Under the pieces are notes generated by a model that was not told where the DNA came from, made no database searches, and saw nothing but the letters and a program-made list of their open reading frames with translations. A program made the translations under genes and the position numbers. This document shows, piece by piece, positions 12,601 to 24,901 of a stretch of DNA of 64,000 nt. The stretch comes from Paragonimus westermani (lineage: Eukaryota; Platyhelminthes; Trematoda; Plagiorchiida; Troglotrematidae). Location: NCBI GenBank assembly GCA_008508345.1, contig QNGE01000404.1, positions 113,225 to 177,224 of the forward strand, in the 5' to 3' direction. Each line of letters opens with the position of its first letter. Positions within the stretch are counted from its first letter, which is position 1.

Positions 12601-14307
12601 CCCTAAGTAACTATTTTAGGTTTCAGCAATGTTGAATATAGCGAGACTCTAAAAAACAGTTTATTTTTTCAACCTTAATGATTCTTAATCTAATCGTAAG
12701 ACAGACCCTGGATGCACTGAAGGATGTTATTCCTACGACAAACTTATTCACAGTCAGTGAGGAAGTTGCTACGCATTGACGTGTTAATTATTATATCCGT
12801 GATGACTGCCAAGATAGTCTAGTGCATGTACTGAAGATACATAGTACACAATCTTCTCTTCGTTTGCTTCATGATCTGCAACTCATGTTATCGGTTTTTC
12901 TACAAAAAGGGTATACTAATTCTAGTCCAATTTTCTGTATTTAACGTGATTTTGTTAACACTAATGTAGTTTCATAAATGCTGGGTCATGTATTACTAAT
13001 ATGATACTAATAAGCTTCAGGAGGTATGAATGTAATACAAACTAATGTGATGTGGCATTATTCCTTTCACATTTCCTAATGTATCTGCTAATGTCATAGT
13101 TAAGCTGGTAGTATTTCTAATACCGACGACAGTCAGGTTTAGCAGTGATTGACACCTTCCCCAAGTTCTAGCGAAGTACAGGCAGCTGACAGCCTCCTTT
13201 CAAACCTTTCTGCCCCTTGCCATAATAACATGCAATTTGTGTGGTTAACTGACGAACCCCATCGTTAGCACATTTGTTGCAGTTGCGTTTTTGTTTCGGC
13301 AACCACGCTATAGCATAAAATCGCCCATCACAAATGACTGACGACATCTGATTCTATTCTGCTGATGTAGTGTGTACAGTCCAATGTCACTGCTCCAAAT
13401 CCGTTTTCAGGGTGAAAAATGATTAGATCCTCTTTGCCAAGTTAGTGTTCAAGAGTGTCTGTACACCGTGTTGCTAGAGGACAACTCCGACCACATGAAT
13501 CACATTGCGACATGCAACGGATAGTAACTAGTCACTGTCAACAGACAAATGTTCAGAGTGTCTTCATTCCATCGCGATGATTCTCGTGAGGAATTGGTTT
13601 AGGTATTCGGTTTAGCATTCTGTGTGTGTCCGTCAGGTTGCGGTTTGAATTCAACCACCGATAAAACAGTTACTATAGACTCTGGTAGGTAGTTCTAGAG
13701 TGGTCTTATCCGGACACAAAAGAAGTATTATGTAAAATTCAGACGACCCAGTTTATGCTATGGCTTTGGCGAGCTACTCCCGAAATTGATAGGTACAAGT
13801 ATTTTTCTGGAGGAATATCGCCACTGATGAAGGATATCATGCAGTAAATTCAAATCACGTTCAATACAACGGTAAAACACTCGGAACTGCCCCAGTTTGC
13901 GTAACCCGTCTGGATAAGATATGGAACATTGTTTTGTAACCCGTTCTCTATCTCAACACTGAACCACCTCAATAAAAGTAGACTGATAAACTTCTGTTTG
14001 TTAGTGATCAATCATTTGTAAAAAGTGAAGTTTGTCAATACTTTTGTCTTTCTTTATCTGCCTGAGAAGAATGCATTACGTAATTTTTGGAAGTTAGTCG
14101 ATATCATATTTTTCCAGTAGTAGTGTCTGTGAAAGCTGGGTCTATTTTGCCATTTCCGTAAATGACAGTCATTTGACCTTTGCAGGATTTTAGAATAGGT
14201 TGAATGGTACCGAAGCCGTGAAGCAGAATGTAAGTAATTCAGATCGTATACCATCTGCCTTTTCAAACTGAATGTGTCAATGTTATCTATGAAAAGTCAT
14301 ATTTAGT

Positions 14308-14311
<4 letters not shown>
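6651..14311. other. Stretch with no supported gene
   Basis: About 7.7 kb with only short open frames (97 codons or fewer). There is a GT-rich run at about 9127-9160 and a small local duplication (TGACCCTGGCT twice, 7850-7871). No domain, RNA gene or mobile element is recognised. One 42-base acceptor-donor interval at 12253-12294 was considered as a micro-exon and not accepted. Confidence 0.5.

Positions 14312-14349
<38 letters not shown>
14312..14349. repeat. (AT)n microsatellite
   Basis: A perfect AT dinucleotide tract of 38 bases, flanked by GTGCGC on the left and TCATAG on the right. Confidence 0.97.
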
Positions 14350-14352
<3 letters not shown>

Positions 14353-16712
14353 TAGAGGTAAGCATCAACTCATCATTGAGATGTTCGTGAATAAAAGGAC
14401 CGCAGGGAAGAAGCCGAAAGGAATTAGAATTTCAAAACGACTATACACAATGCATCAAAATAACTAACAGTTATCACAGAGACAATCGGTCAGCCTACTT
14501 CCTACAATTCATTCAACTAAGAATATGGAATTCTCTTCTAGGGGTGTCCGATTTGAACAATGAACCACCAGAAATGATAGAACATACACGAGTAATTTCA
14601 CCGTCTTTCTTTACATCGGCAACGCACATTTTCATCCACACGTGAAGAATACAACTTGAGAAACGGATCAGAAGCCTGGAGTTTTCATCATACAGCCTTG
14701 CCACGGTTGAGATTAGAACAGTGGCTACACTTTCACGAGAGAACCTCCTTGACTTTTGCACCATCCACCTCACTTTAAGCACCAACGGACTGTCGTATCT
14801 GAGCACTCAACCGTTTCTGATACCTTGTAATTCTCAGGTTTTCCGATCGTTCATAAGTAAACGTTGTTAAACCGTACTAGGCGTTGATGTGCGGTTCATT
14901 GCTGATAGGTCTTATACATATGGATATGGAGGATGAATCGATAAATGCACGATAAACAAGACCTATATAGACCTATATAGACCGTGAATTTACGTACTCT
15001 GTCAGAATTGCATTGCTTGTCTAAGATAACTTCCGTCGGTGAACTTAACGAACCACTGTACGTGACCATACTATCAACTCTCGCATGAGCTGACACTAGC
15101 TGTTAAAAGAAGTTCTATCATCGGGTTGAATCCAAATTGGACAACAAATTGAGAGATATTTTGTTAAATTTTCTGAAAAAACAACTTAATGAATCGAATA
15201 TGAGTAAAACTTGAAGAAGAGGTTTGTTGAAAGACGACGGATGTGTAAATGGATGTGTTTGCATTCCATGTGACTGACAGATGGTGTTGAAACTGGCAAA
15301 CCGCATGATCTAGACGAGTTTTCAGTCCTACCTGCAACATCTGTTTGAAGTTGAGCTGCTGTGTTTCGGGACTAACACAACTTTGCGTAACCTGTTGGGT
15401 AGCTCATCAGTAGCGCGACATATTGATAAAATGTCGGTTTATACAAAAAGCTACTTATTGCTTAACTTCAACTTCAAAGTTGCATTTCTGAAGTTGGTGA
15501 ATCCACTTACAACACACATTGAATCCTTTTGATGAGAGGCCCAATAGAAAACTGTAAAACCTTATCTGGTGAAGCGACTATTAGAACGCCACATGAAAAA
15601 TCAGGCTATTCAGAAATAACATCGAGCACCATGATTACACGCAGTTTCCTTTCAAATTTAGTCCGGAAACAGAGTTACATAACAAATTTATTCACGCTGG
15701 GATGCACTTGCGATTAAGTGACCAATTAATGATGGAATCTTCTTACTGGTTGTTATTGCCAACTGGGGATGAACACCGTTATATTTGCTGCCACACTGTT
15801 AAAACAACTCACTGGCTGGTACAGTATTATACTGCCCAGACTCGGACTCACAATCTCTAAACGGCCTGTGAGTTTAAAACAGTTAGACTTCGTAAGTCTG
15901 AACAAAGCGGTAAAAAGACGAAAGCTGGTAGATGCTAGCATTTCGTATTGCCTCTTCCCTACCAAATAACAGAAAACCAGCAGTACATGTATGCACATAA
16001 CACTGACAGGGCGTGAAATGGAGAAATAGATTTGAAAGTGGGCAGAAGATACTCGTAATCCACTGCTACCTTCAGCAAAGAAAGGACAATATATCGGCGT
16101 TAGCCCCCATTGTGCTGATCAGTGTGTTCGTAACCGCGGTGAAAATTAGATCGGCAGAACCCGTGTATGCGTGACCTCTAGGATGATGGGACATCTATCA
16201 GATTGGGTTTAGAATGAGACGGCGCATTCTAGTTCCCTCATACCGGGATTACGCGAACCTTCGACTTCAAGTATCACCCGACATATCTTGTTCAATGATC
16301 GTCGGATTAGGCTAGAATCGACATTGGGGACCAACGTGCGTCACGCCAGTCCGCATTTTGACAGATCGGTCGCGATGGGCTGTTTCAAGTCAGCAGTACG
16401 TGTACAAAAACAATTACTTGTAAGTCTTAGGCTCCCGCTTACCAAACAATTTTGTGCTCTGCCCTGCATCTCACTGGTATTCCTGGCCATTGCCATCTGG
16501 CACTGAACAGGCGATGTAGGACTTCTGAGGTAGCAGTGACTTGAAACATATGGTCTCACAACCATTTGATAGGATAATATTTGTCTCAGTTCATTTTTAA
16601 TGCAGTTAAGTGTAGGATTAAACACACTCGATCGCAAATTAACATTAGGCAATCAAGCTACTTTCCGGTAATGTGAAAAATAATTAAGTCAAATATTTAG
16701 AAACGTTTTTGT
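14350..16712. other. Stretch with no supported gene
   Basis: The longest open frame is 97 codons on the minus strand (14806-14513), ending in a stop. I do not recognise it, and its length is within chance for this base composition. There are no repeats apart from a short TATATAGACC duplication near 14965-14985. Confidence 0.5.
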
Positions 16713-16961
16713 CAAATCTGAACGCTCAACCACTCTCGCTTGTAAGCAATAGTCAGGTTGCCCGATTGTCTCGAGAGGAGACACGGTTACTGCCTCTTAA
16801 CTGCAATCGATAACCCCGCGATTAGGACTTCCAAGACAGGTCAAAATCTCCGATCTCATTGAACCTGCAAGGCGATATTTTAGATTACTGATCATTGCTC
16901 ACAAACGAGGGTGGTTGAGCGTTCCGATCTGATAATTCGGTCGTACCTAATGTGAGGTCAT

Positions 16962-17015
16962 TGGCGCAGTGGTTAACACGGTTGCCTCATGATTGGAATG
17001 GCCGGAGTTCAAATC
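16962..17015 (+). promoter_or_regulatory. Pol III type 2 internal promoter (A and B boxes)
   Basis: TGGCGCAGTGG at 16962-16972 fits the A-box consensus TRGCNNAGYNGG. GTTCAAATC at 17007-17015 fits the B box. The start-to-start spacing of 45 bases is tRNA-like. A run of four T at 17083-17086, just past the ribozyme, could end a Pol III transcript. That would give an RNA of about 135 nt made of a tRNA-like head plus the ribozyme. Confidence 0.7.
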
Positions 17016-17034
17016 TCGGCCGTGGCAAGGATAT

Positions 17035-17079
17035 GCACTACTGACGAGCTCTAATGAGAGCGAAACTCGAGTCTAGTGC
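17035..17079 (+). ncRNA. Hammerhead ribozyme, type I, minimal stem III
   Basis: All core elements are visible. Stem I pairs GCACTA (17035-17040) with TAGTGC (17074-17079). The CUGANGA core is CTGACGA (17041-17047). Stem II is GCTCT/AGAGC with loop AATG (17048-17061). GAAA is at 17062-17065. Stem III is A-C-U paired with A-G-U around a two-base CG loop (17065-17072). The predicted cleavage site is after C17073 in a GUC triplet. The very short stem III is the arrangement known from Penelope-like elements and metazoan retrozymes, where dimerisation or loop contacts are thought to aid activity. It lies 20 bases downstream of the B box. Confidence 0.9.
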
Positions 17080-17190
17080 TTCTTTTCGAAAGAGGCTGGC
17101 TGGAAAGTCTATCAGAATGCGAACGCTGCGATCAAATGTGAGTGATGGTCAACTTGAAAATAAACCAAATCCCCGAATACTCATCAGTAA

Positions 17191-20100
17191 ACATCTTTGT
17201 CGTGTTTAACCCGAAAAAATAGCAATTAGTACAGCGGATGTCACTATAACGGTGCATTTAGAGACCCACTCTGTTTGCAGCAAACAAATTGTACGGCAAA
17301 ACGATTTTTGTAAATAACTTTTATACTACAAGCGAATGATATGCGTGATATGTCATCTATCCTTTTTTGTACCTTGCCCATAAAGTGAGAGGCAAACAGT
17401 GGATACAAATTAGCAGAGAGTCACAGACAGTAAGAGGATGTTGACGTGTGATTGTATTATTTTTAATAACCAAATTCTCGTTTTCAACTCTATAACGGAC
17501 AAGCATAATTAGTACCGCAGTTTGGCAGGATGAAGTAAATATTTACCGGTCACTCGGGAAAACCGAAAAGTTTGGTCATAAGACAAACATTTACACAGAT
17601 TTTTAAAGTTGGGGTTTGCCTACCGGCTGAAATGTTCAGTAACCCATAGATTATCAATTAACAAAATTGTTCTTAGCACGCTTAATGATGACATCTTCAT
17701 GATCAAGCTGGTTAGGTATGTGTAGTAGAATGAAGTCAGCAGTATCTTTCATTAACATTCTAGTAATTGTGTCCAGACAGATTTGATACAAGTGAATTGC
17801 AGAGAATAAATGGGACGGAAGAGCACAAAACAGTGTATTTCTTATTATTATGGAAGCATCCTGTTGCCCTCTAAGAAGTGATTTTTAAATTGATCCGAAT
17901 AAATGCTGCAAATAATTACGGAGAGATTTTTTCAAGCTTTATTGTTTCATTTTTCAAATTTTGAACTGCAGGTTTCTCTTCTGGAATAAAACCACAAAGA
18001 AGCCATAAAACTCCTTAATTCCTCGTTGCCTCGGCTGTGTATTCTAGAAAATAGGTCTTCTAATCCATTTACTTTCTCACGTCATTTTCAGGTGTTTACA
18101 AAATTCTAATCGACAAAATAATGAAGATTGAGTACCAAGGTTTTTTGCATATCTTCATGTTTTGATTTTGTTTCTGTGCGCACCACATTTAATTCTTGCA
18201 GCTTCCTAAAACAATTATGTATGTTTCACCTACATTCCAAAACCCCATAAAGTAGTTCAATACGTGTATCCGTTTGAACGGCATTAAACGACGAAGGGCG
18301 TAGGTTTTCAGATATTTATGCGTAGAATCATTGCGGCGCTTCGTTGCGTTCAGATTCTTAGTTCTTCGGGTTATACACATTCCTATGCACTTCGTATTAT
18401 CCTAGTATAGAAGTGGAACTGGAAGGCATGATTATCTCGGGGGTGCTGATATGAAATACATATTTCTCAAAGGTTTGATTAGTAACTCACATTCCTAGAG
18501 TGTATAAAATATATTTTTTGTATGGTTCACATTCTAATTTTGGTGATCGCGTAGGTTATTTATACTCATGATTACTCGAGTGTTTTCATCATTACGATGT
18601 TTACTAAAGTGAGCAAGGTTGCGACGGATTACGTTTTGGAACATTTAACGGGCACTAACCAAAAACGTTTAGAATATATTTTGGTTTCAGAGACAGGTAT
18701 GTTATTTCATTCTTACGACCAAGTTAGTTTCGTGTCAGTAGTTTAATACGATCAGGAAAGACTGACTTTGTATAATAACTTAACTTGCTAACAGACGGCT
18801 GGCTAGCAAACTAAAAATGATCACTGAAGGAGAAAATGTTCAGCTACGTTTCCTGAAAAGTCGTGAAATTTTTAATACTGCATTCAACCTGTCTATTCCA
18901 TACCTAAACAAAAAAGCAGGAACGAGGATTTCACACCAAACTAACTACATGTCAGTAATTTCCCAAGAGGAAAATTAAGGACCAAAGCAACTGCTATTTC
19001 GAGTCCAGTCGAAGGGCATTTTTTCACAATTAGCTCTTTCCCAAATCATTAAAGCTGCCAGTCAACTTATTGTAATGTAATTTCCATATACAACAGTACA
19101 GCTGATGAATTTCAACGTGAGTTGTTTGAGAAATACTGCCAGGACACTCAGTTTTCTGGATTATTCACTGGACTCCCTACGACGCAGTGGGTTGAAAAAG
19201 TAACTGAGACAGGTGTTAAAATTTCTGGTTTGCCGGCGTGGAGTTCTAGCCCACACGGTACAGTGCTCGTCGCGTTTGGACATGTCTCTTCCTTTGGTTC
19301 AAATCCAAACAAAGCCCAAACTCCTCACAGATGTCTCGTTCAAGTTAAACAATCTGCCCAAATTTCTAATAACGTTGGAGTTTTCAAGCGAATTTCGCCG
19401 GAGTTTATGACACGTACATATTGGTTGTTGTGTGAGTTGCGGTTCTCAGAATGTTTGAAGAAATATCTGTTACAGCAAGCACTTTCCTGTGTTCAGTTGA
19501 TCAACTCCTTTCTTGTTTTTGTAATTTCCCGCGTCAACAAATGACACCTGATTGTTTAATACATTCAAGTATGTCGGTGTCTTACAGACACTGCCAAGTT
19601 GCACGATACCACTTTCCTGCCACATTAACCAATTCGGATCTCTGGACTACAACAAGACATAACAACTTATTGGTGAGTTTCAAATTGCATGAAAACTATT
19701 GTTTATTACGATATTCAGTGGATCACGTCGAAGAGTCACAATCGTCTAATACGCCAAACAGCAGAAAGGTTCTTCCTGTGCTAGGGATCTCTTATAAAGT
19801 ATTCTAGTCTGTGGCTGTGATTAAGTTACTGATGTTAAGTTACTTGTAATTGGAATAGCAATGACAAGTGTTTCATTCCACACATGAGGGATTAAAACTA
19901 ATACTAACCAAGTTAGGAAACTGCAGACGGAGGTAAAAAAATACGCTTCATTCAGTTGAGAGATTTCACTTAGTAACCTCCGGTGTTTCCTTGCTGGACG
20001 TTAACTACCTTCAGAGTATGCTAAATGAATTGGAGTGTTAACTGCGTTTGCAGTCGCTTAGTTAAAACACACTACTGGAAACTTCGCGACTGGTCGTTTC

Positions 20101-20289
20101 AGTGTTTAACTTGAGATTTCAATGGTTTTTCCTCACGACGAAAGTTATTTATCTGTGATTAGTTACTCCCACTTTGCCCCCCGCATTTTACATTTTGTTC
20201 CATTTCACTTCACCCCGGTGTCGGCGATCATGAAACAACCGAAATCAACTATCTATACGGAATTAATAAACATGTTTTCGAAAGTAGAG
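17191..20289. other. Stretch with no recognised gene; one long open frame
   Basis: Mostly featureless. An open stretch of about 164 codons runs on the plus strand from about 19053 to 19544, with no credible start. It is composed like protein but I do not recognise it. It lies about 0.75 kb upstream of the CR1-like remnant on the same strand, where that element's endonuclease would be expected, but I see no endonuclease motif. Confidence 0.4.
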
Positions 20290-21480
20290 GTCTCAAGTTC
20301 TATCGCAGGGCAAGCTTTGCACGAATGAAGACACAGCTTAGCAAGACTGAATGACCTGGATCCATAACCTCATTCAGCTTAAGTGATCACCGGCAGATCA
20401 TCTTTAAGGAAATCTTTGATGCTGTGAACAACCATGTTCCATTAAAGTGTGCCTAACCTGACAAGAGGCTGAGGCAACTACGGAGTCGGACCAAACACGT
20501 AATTATAGTGCGACATTCTGCCTTAAACGGATGCCAACCAGAGCAAGTCGGACTTGCCTTTATTCAGTATGTTTCGTGACGCAATCGTACCACGGATGCT
20601 GTTAGAGAGGACCAGCTTTGCTATCAGCGCTGTCTTGCTGGAGCGATGGAGGTGAATCTTAATCTGCTCTACAACGAAGTCGCAGCATACACGAGGAGCA
20701 GAGTTGGCATTTTGCAACTGGTAACCTCTGGAGATGTAAGCGATCAGCATACACAGATGTGCACGGGCGATTTTCAAGTTCACAGGTCAGAATCGTATTG
20801 GAGAACCTATCAAAACACGAATCGCTCTTCAAACAACTGACATCCTCTGCTGTTCGGTAAAACTCCGTCACCAAATTTGCAGGACCGCTTACACTGCTTT
20901 GTATTCATTGTAGGCCAGTCCTTTATCAAAAGCCTGGAAACAGCCCTCAGTCACATTTATCTTCCAAGGTGGATGCAGAGGACTCAGCAAATCATCAACC
21001 AATAACGTTGCCTCTAGTGGTCTCTAGAGTAATGAAAAGTTTGCTAGATGACCGTCCGGGCCAAGGTTGAAGACCCCCAGCTTGTCACTGAAGAGTCTCA
21101 TAGGTTTCCTAGGGGAGGTAAATGTGTCAAAAATCTGACTTTTGGTCAAAATCTGAGGATGCTAGACTAGCCATAGATATGGTATGCTTCGAATTTTCAA
21201 AAGAACTTGGCACGGATGATTACTTCAACTTGCTACAGTAACTCATCGGTTTTGGCTTAGACAGTCACTTACTCAAGTGGCTTGGGGATTGTCTGATTAA
21301 ACGTGGAATCATCGTCGATGTGATTGACCAGCTGTCAGAGCGGTCCCCTTATCAGAAGCTCTTCTCCTGGATCCACCTGAGTATAGGTGGTATTCATTCT
21401 TTTCTTACTGGAACCATCGGCATAGTCAAAACTCTAAGCTGATGACGAAACTCTGCCTAGAAAATGCGGTAAGCTGAAAG
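20290..21480 (+). pseudogene. CR1-like non-LTR retrotransposon ORF2 remnant (reverse transcriptase)
   Basis: Translated with frame changes, this follows the linker and reverse transcriptase of CR1-clade elements. Near 20364-20460 it reads SDHRQIIFKEIF and PLKCA, typical of the endonuclease-RT linker. Near 20676-20760 it reads AAYTRSRVGILQLVTSGD, the segment before RT motif 1. At 21193-21213 CFEFSKELG stands where FSKAFD is expected, with both aspartates not conserved. At 21250-21330 it reads FGLDSHLLKWLGDCL and DQLSERSPL. At 21439-21462 ADDETLPRK replaces (Y/F)ADDVKLWRK, keeping the catalytic A-D-D. At least six stops and several frameshifts make it inactive. The clade is judged by eye. The element is 5'-truncated or too decayed to follow upstream. 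Confidence 0.75.
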
Positions 21481-24294
21481 AACGATTTCAAGTGTCCAAA
21501 CGGCAGAAAATATCTTGTCGTTCAGTGTAAAAAAGTGTGAGCCTGTATGATATTCGCCATCAGAATTGTACTGAAAATAACTTAGAAACACGAAGGTAAT
21601 TGTGTCAGTATGCGAAACAGACCTAGAGAACATAGTGACAGACAGTTTGAGTGTCAACAAATTGTATCATGGTAAAAACAACATAAATAAAATGGAATCT
21701 TCTGAGAAGAATTGCGAAACATTTTGCCCCGAAGTGTTTTTTACTATATTTGCTCCCGTGACCCACTCAAATCTGGAAAAAAAACACACAAACCTATCCT
21801 CCTCCTCTCAAGAAAGATTTGACACCTATTGAAAGTGATCAGAGACGGAGCATTAGGAGGAATACTGGGTTCAAGAAGAACCTCGACCCAAAATGATTGG
21901 CAGAATTATCTCATTTCTTGCTGACTTACACAACCCTCAGTGGAAGCCTAATTTCTAACCCTGAAACGTCACACACAGGGTCGTCCAGTGGCAAACTTAC
22001 TGCCGCAAAATTAAAGTGATTTGAGCAACGGAACAGGCAGACTGGTTTTCAGACCAAACATTCACAAACCGTCCAACTCGATTTTTCTCGTGGCCAACAC
22101 AGAGTCAGGAATGCGTAAGAAGACATCTGCTGTGCTACTGACTTGTGCGTCTGTTAATACCACGTTAACTTTCTCTCACCCTGTCTCTTCCTAATCCACT
22201 TCACACATGTTTTTACTGTATATATTAGGGCAACAGGAATCATGGAACAGTGAGTCGTTCATTAGGACAAATAATTAACACTTAGCTTTATGCAGCCTTC
22301 TATGCGTTTTCCACAATCCGTCGTACATTTGTAAATTTGCAGTTGTGACTTGTTAGCCCTGGTCTGAGAATTGAGACACTAGTCTATATCTGTCCAGGTA
22401 GCTTTAGTGCCTGAAAAATCGGAGTGGCATCACAAAGCTGTACATTGTATTTTGGTTCCAAATAATTTCCTGGTTTCGTTGTGTGCACGGATTCAGGCGG
22501 TTTGCATGGCAGGAGCGTTGTTTTGCGTCACAAGTTGTGTGAGTGACCATGGGGATGATGCGATGTTCTAGATATACTACTGTGCTTCTCAGGTTGCATT
22601 TCTTCAGTGGGTTACAAGCTTCACTGTCCCTCACCCAACGCTTCTCATGATTACAATCTGCATCGAACCAACCGCTATTTGTCTCTTAAGAATAAGGGAA
22701 TTCTGTCTCTATAGCCTATCGTTCATCATCTTGTAGTCACTAAAGTTTGACATAGACTATCGGGACTCTTGCACTATATATGGATTTCCTCTCTCGCACT
22801 GGTGTGACGAAAACCAATCAAATATGATTTGCTATTTTCAGCTTCATTCCACTACCACCCTTCATAAAGAAATATTATTGGTACTAAGACATCTTCAGTT
22901 TTTGAAGGCATAAAGCAAGAGTTTGCCTTATTTCATGTTCTAATTAACATACAAATATTGGTTGAAACTTGCTTGCTAACAGCCTTGCTTTCTATCCAGA
23001 CACGATTATTAGCGGTAACGTCACAACAACAATGGGACCAGAATGCAACCAACGTATCAGACTTAGCAATCAGCTTCTCAAGTTCCTGATCGTCCAGTTT
23101 GAGTTTGTTCTTCTCCACCTCATCGGCTTATCCCGTGGTGTCGTTTACCTCTACGTGTATCTGCATGCCCGATTTGTAGATTTTGATTCCAGTTACTTAG
23201 TGAACAATGACCACATCGAAGATCATTACAAAACAATGTGATCATACTGACAGCAAACATCTGTTGAGCCAACTAGCTTATTATAGATGTTTTTGGTGAA
23301 CATGATATATATCTACCCAGCTCCATTCATTCATACTATAGCCACGTCTTATACACAAAAATCTTGTGCAGATTTATTTATTTAAGTTGTAACTAAGTTT
23401 GTTTTAACAACAAGAAATAAACCATGAACAGAATTATGTTTGTTTTTTGCGTCATTGTGATGCCTTGTCCCAGTTTGCAGTAAAATAAGAATTCCACTTG
23501 AATACTGCGATAAAACGTAAGACGGGGTATCACTGATTTGGGATAGCGAACAGACGATGTAGGATTTATGATGTGTTGTGTTCACAGGAACCGTCACTTA
23601 AAGCCTCTCAGCTCTATCACTTGAAACTAACCGAAACGTCCGAGCTTGAAAAGTGGAAAGCTGATCAACGGTCCGAAGTTGGTTGATATAAGTTAAACAT
23701 TACTTTCAACTAATAGCAGATTTCGTAAGCAGATAGATTAAGCAGTCAGCTTCATTCGGAAACGGACATCTTGCATGAATTTCGCTTCTACCTGACTCTA
23801 TCAGTAGAGCTGCTCCTTGACTATTCCGTGGCTTGAATTTGACTCGCGTTGACTAGTATATCTGAGTTAAATTTCAAGTTATTGATCAGTATGCAAAACG
23901 TGACTCAACAGTCTTAGTAAAGTGAGTGATGTAAGCAATATTTACCGGAAGGCGACCGATTGCGGTTATCAGTAATGTTGTATGACCGCTTTCAGTTATT
24001 ATCCGGGATTTTGACTTTTGCTCACTGCACGGCGTGACAAAATAAAATCACGTAATACTTAATTTGCGGTCAATGTTAATCTCGTGGTGGTCAACATGGT
24101 CGTTTAGCGAAGTCATGGACTGGAGTTACTGTTCTTACCTATGAGACCCAACGACAATGAAACCAACGTTTAGTGTTGCTTTCTGATAGGGCTATTCAAG
24201 AGGTTTGTGTTAGCAGACGTAAAAATCAATCGTGAATAGGTTGTTTAAGCTGAATATATGTAGAGTGATTGATGTTTACTAGAAACCGCCTTAC
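21481..24294. other. Non-coding stretch downstream of the PDZRN-like exon
   Basis: On the minus strand this is intron or 3' flank of the exon at 24901-24295. That exon ends mid-codon at a donor, so at least one further exon must exist; none was identified here. A weak minus-strand candidate at 23127-22933 is discussed under rejected items. Confidence 0.4.
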
Positions 24295-24901
24295 TTTGAA
24301 TTTTTATCACAGAAGTCTCGTCCATTAGCTGTGTTTGTGTTGTATTCTCAGCATGGACCTGCTCTTGCACTGAGGTTGGGTCTGGATGATGCAGGTTTGC
24401 GTTGGTAGCCACTTCCATTCCCCTAGTTCCCATCCGGGGCATCCGCGGAGTGATGAACGTACCATCTGCTGAAATCCGATTCATCGTGCAACTGGAGCAA
24501 TTGTTAGTTGTGTGGTCCTTGTTCCCGTTAATACTGGAAGCTGCTACAGTAGAACTTGGGTTTGTTGTGCGAGTGTGACCAGAAGCTGTCTTTGTGCTAA
24601 TATTTGGCTTTTCATGAATGTCAGCTTGATTAAGAAGCCCGGGTTCACCTCGATAGGCTATTTTTACGTTTACTAGTTGACGACAGTGGACCACAAGGGA
24701 TTGCATCAAGCGACCCAGATGTACCAGTTCTTCATCTATTGGGTCGGTGGGATGATAATTTGCAAAAACATCCCCCGAGAGTGATGGCGGGAGAAGTGGG
24801 AACGTTGTTGGGTTTATAAACGGTGAGGTCAACTGTGCCTGATATATTTGAGCTTCATAGGCTGAGACTGCAACATTAGATTTCTGATCCGATTCAAGTT
24901 C
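24295..24901 (-). CDS. PDZRN3/PDZRN4-like E3 ligase, exon after the second PDZ domain
   Basis: This internal exon of 607 bp has an acceptor ATATACAG before 24901 and a donor GTAAGG at 24294-24289. It opens in phase 0 and ends one base into a codon, so a further exon follows on the low-coordinate side. It begins ELESDQKSN. Residues about 51-74 read DPIDEELVHLGRL then MQSLVVHCRQLV. This matches, by eye, the short helix downstream of PDZ2 in vertebrate PDZRN3 (pattern DxxDxEL..L...L.S....C...V). The rest is Ser/Thr/Asn-rich, probably disordered, with a CSSC pair. PDZRN proteins are RING E3 ubiquitin ligases acting at synapses and cell junctions (established for vertebrates). Here the assignment rests on this helix plus the PDZ exon upstream. 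The ATG-less frame rules out a start here. Confidence 0.65.

Larger units (their letters stand above)
16713..17190 (+). mobile_element. Hammerhead-ribozyme SINE, rearranged head-to-head copy
   Basis: The right part (about 16893-17190, plus) holds an A box (16962-16972, TGGCGCAGTGG), a B box (17007-17015, GTTCAAATC), a hammerhead ribozyme (17035-17079) and a tail ending TACTCATCAGTAA. The left part (16713-16892) is the inter-ribozyme spacer of the same family in the opposite orientation: it matches 56197-56380 in plus-strand reading. The two meet at GATTACTGATCATTGCTCAC. As a result the sequence around GAACGCTCAACCAC (16718-16731) recurs in reverse complement near 16909-16924, giving an internal hairpin. 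The nearest described relatives are schistosome Sm-alpha SINE-like repeats and metazoan retrozymes. Being tRNA-derived is inferred from the two boxes and their spacing; no complete tRNA fold is claimed. Confidence 0.85.

Noticed and set aside
16950..17025. A true tRNA gene at the A/B boxes
   Set aside because: The acceptor and T stems do not pair properly and the same sequence recurs in repeats; it is a tRNA-derived SINE head.
22933..23127. Minus-strand open stretch reading VEKNKLKLDDQELEKLIAKS
   Set aside because: It is protein-like, but no usable acceptor or donor flanks it, a stop lies just upstream, and the length is near chance.
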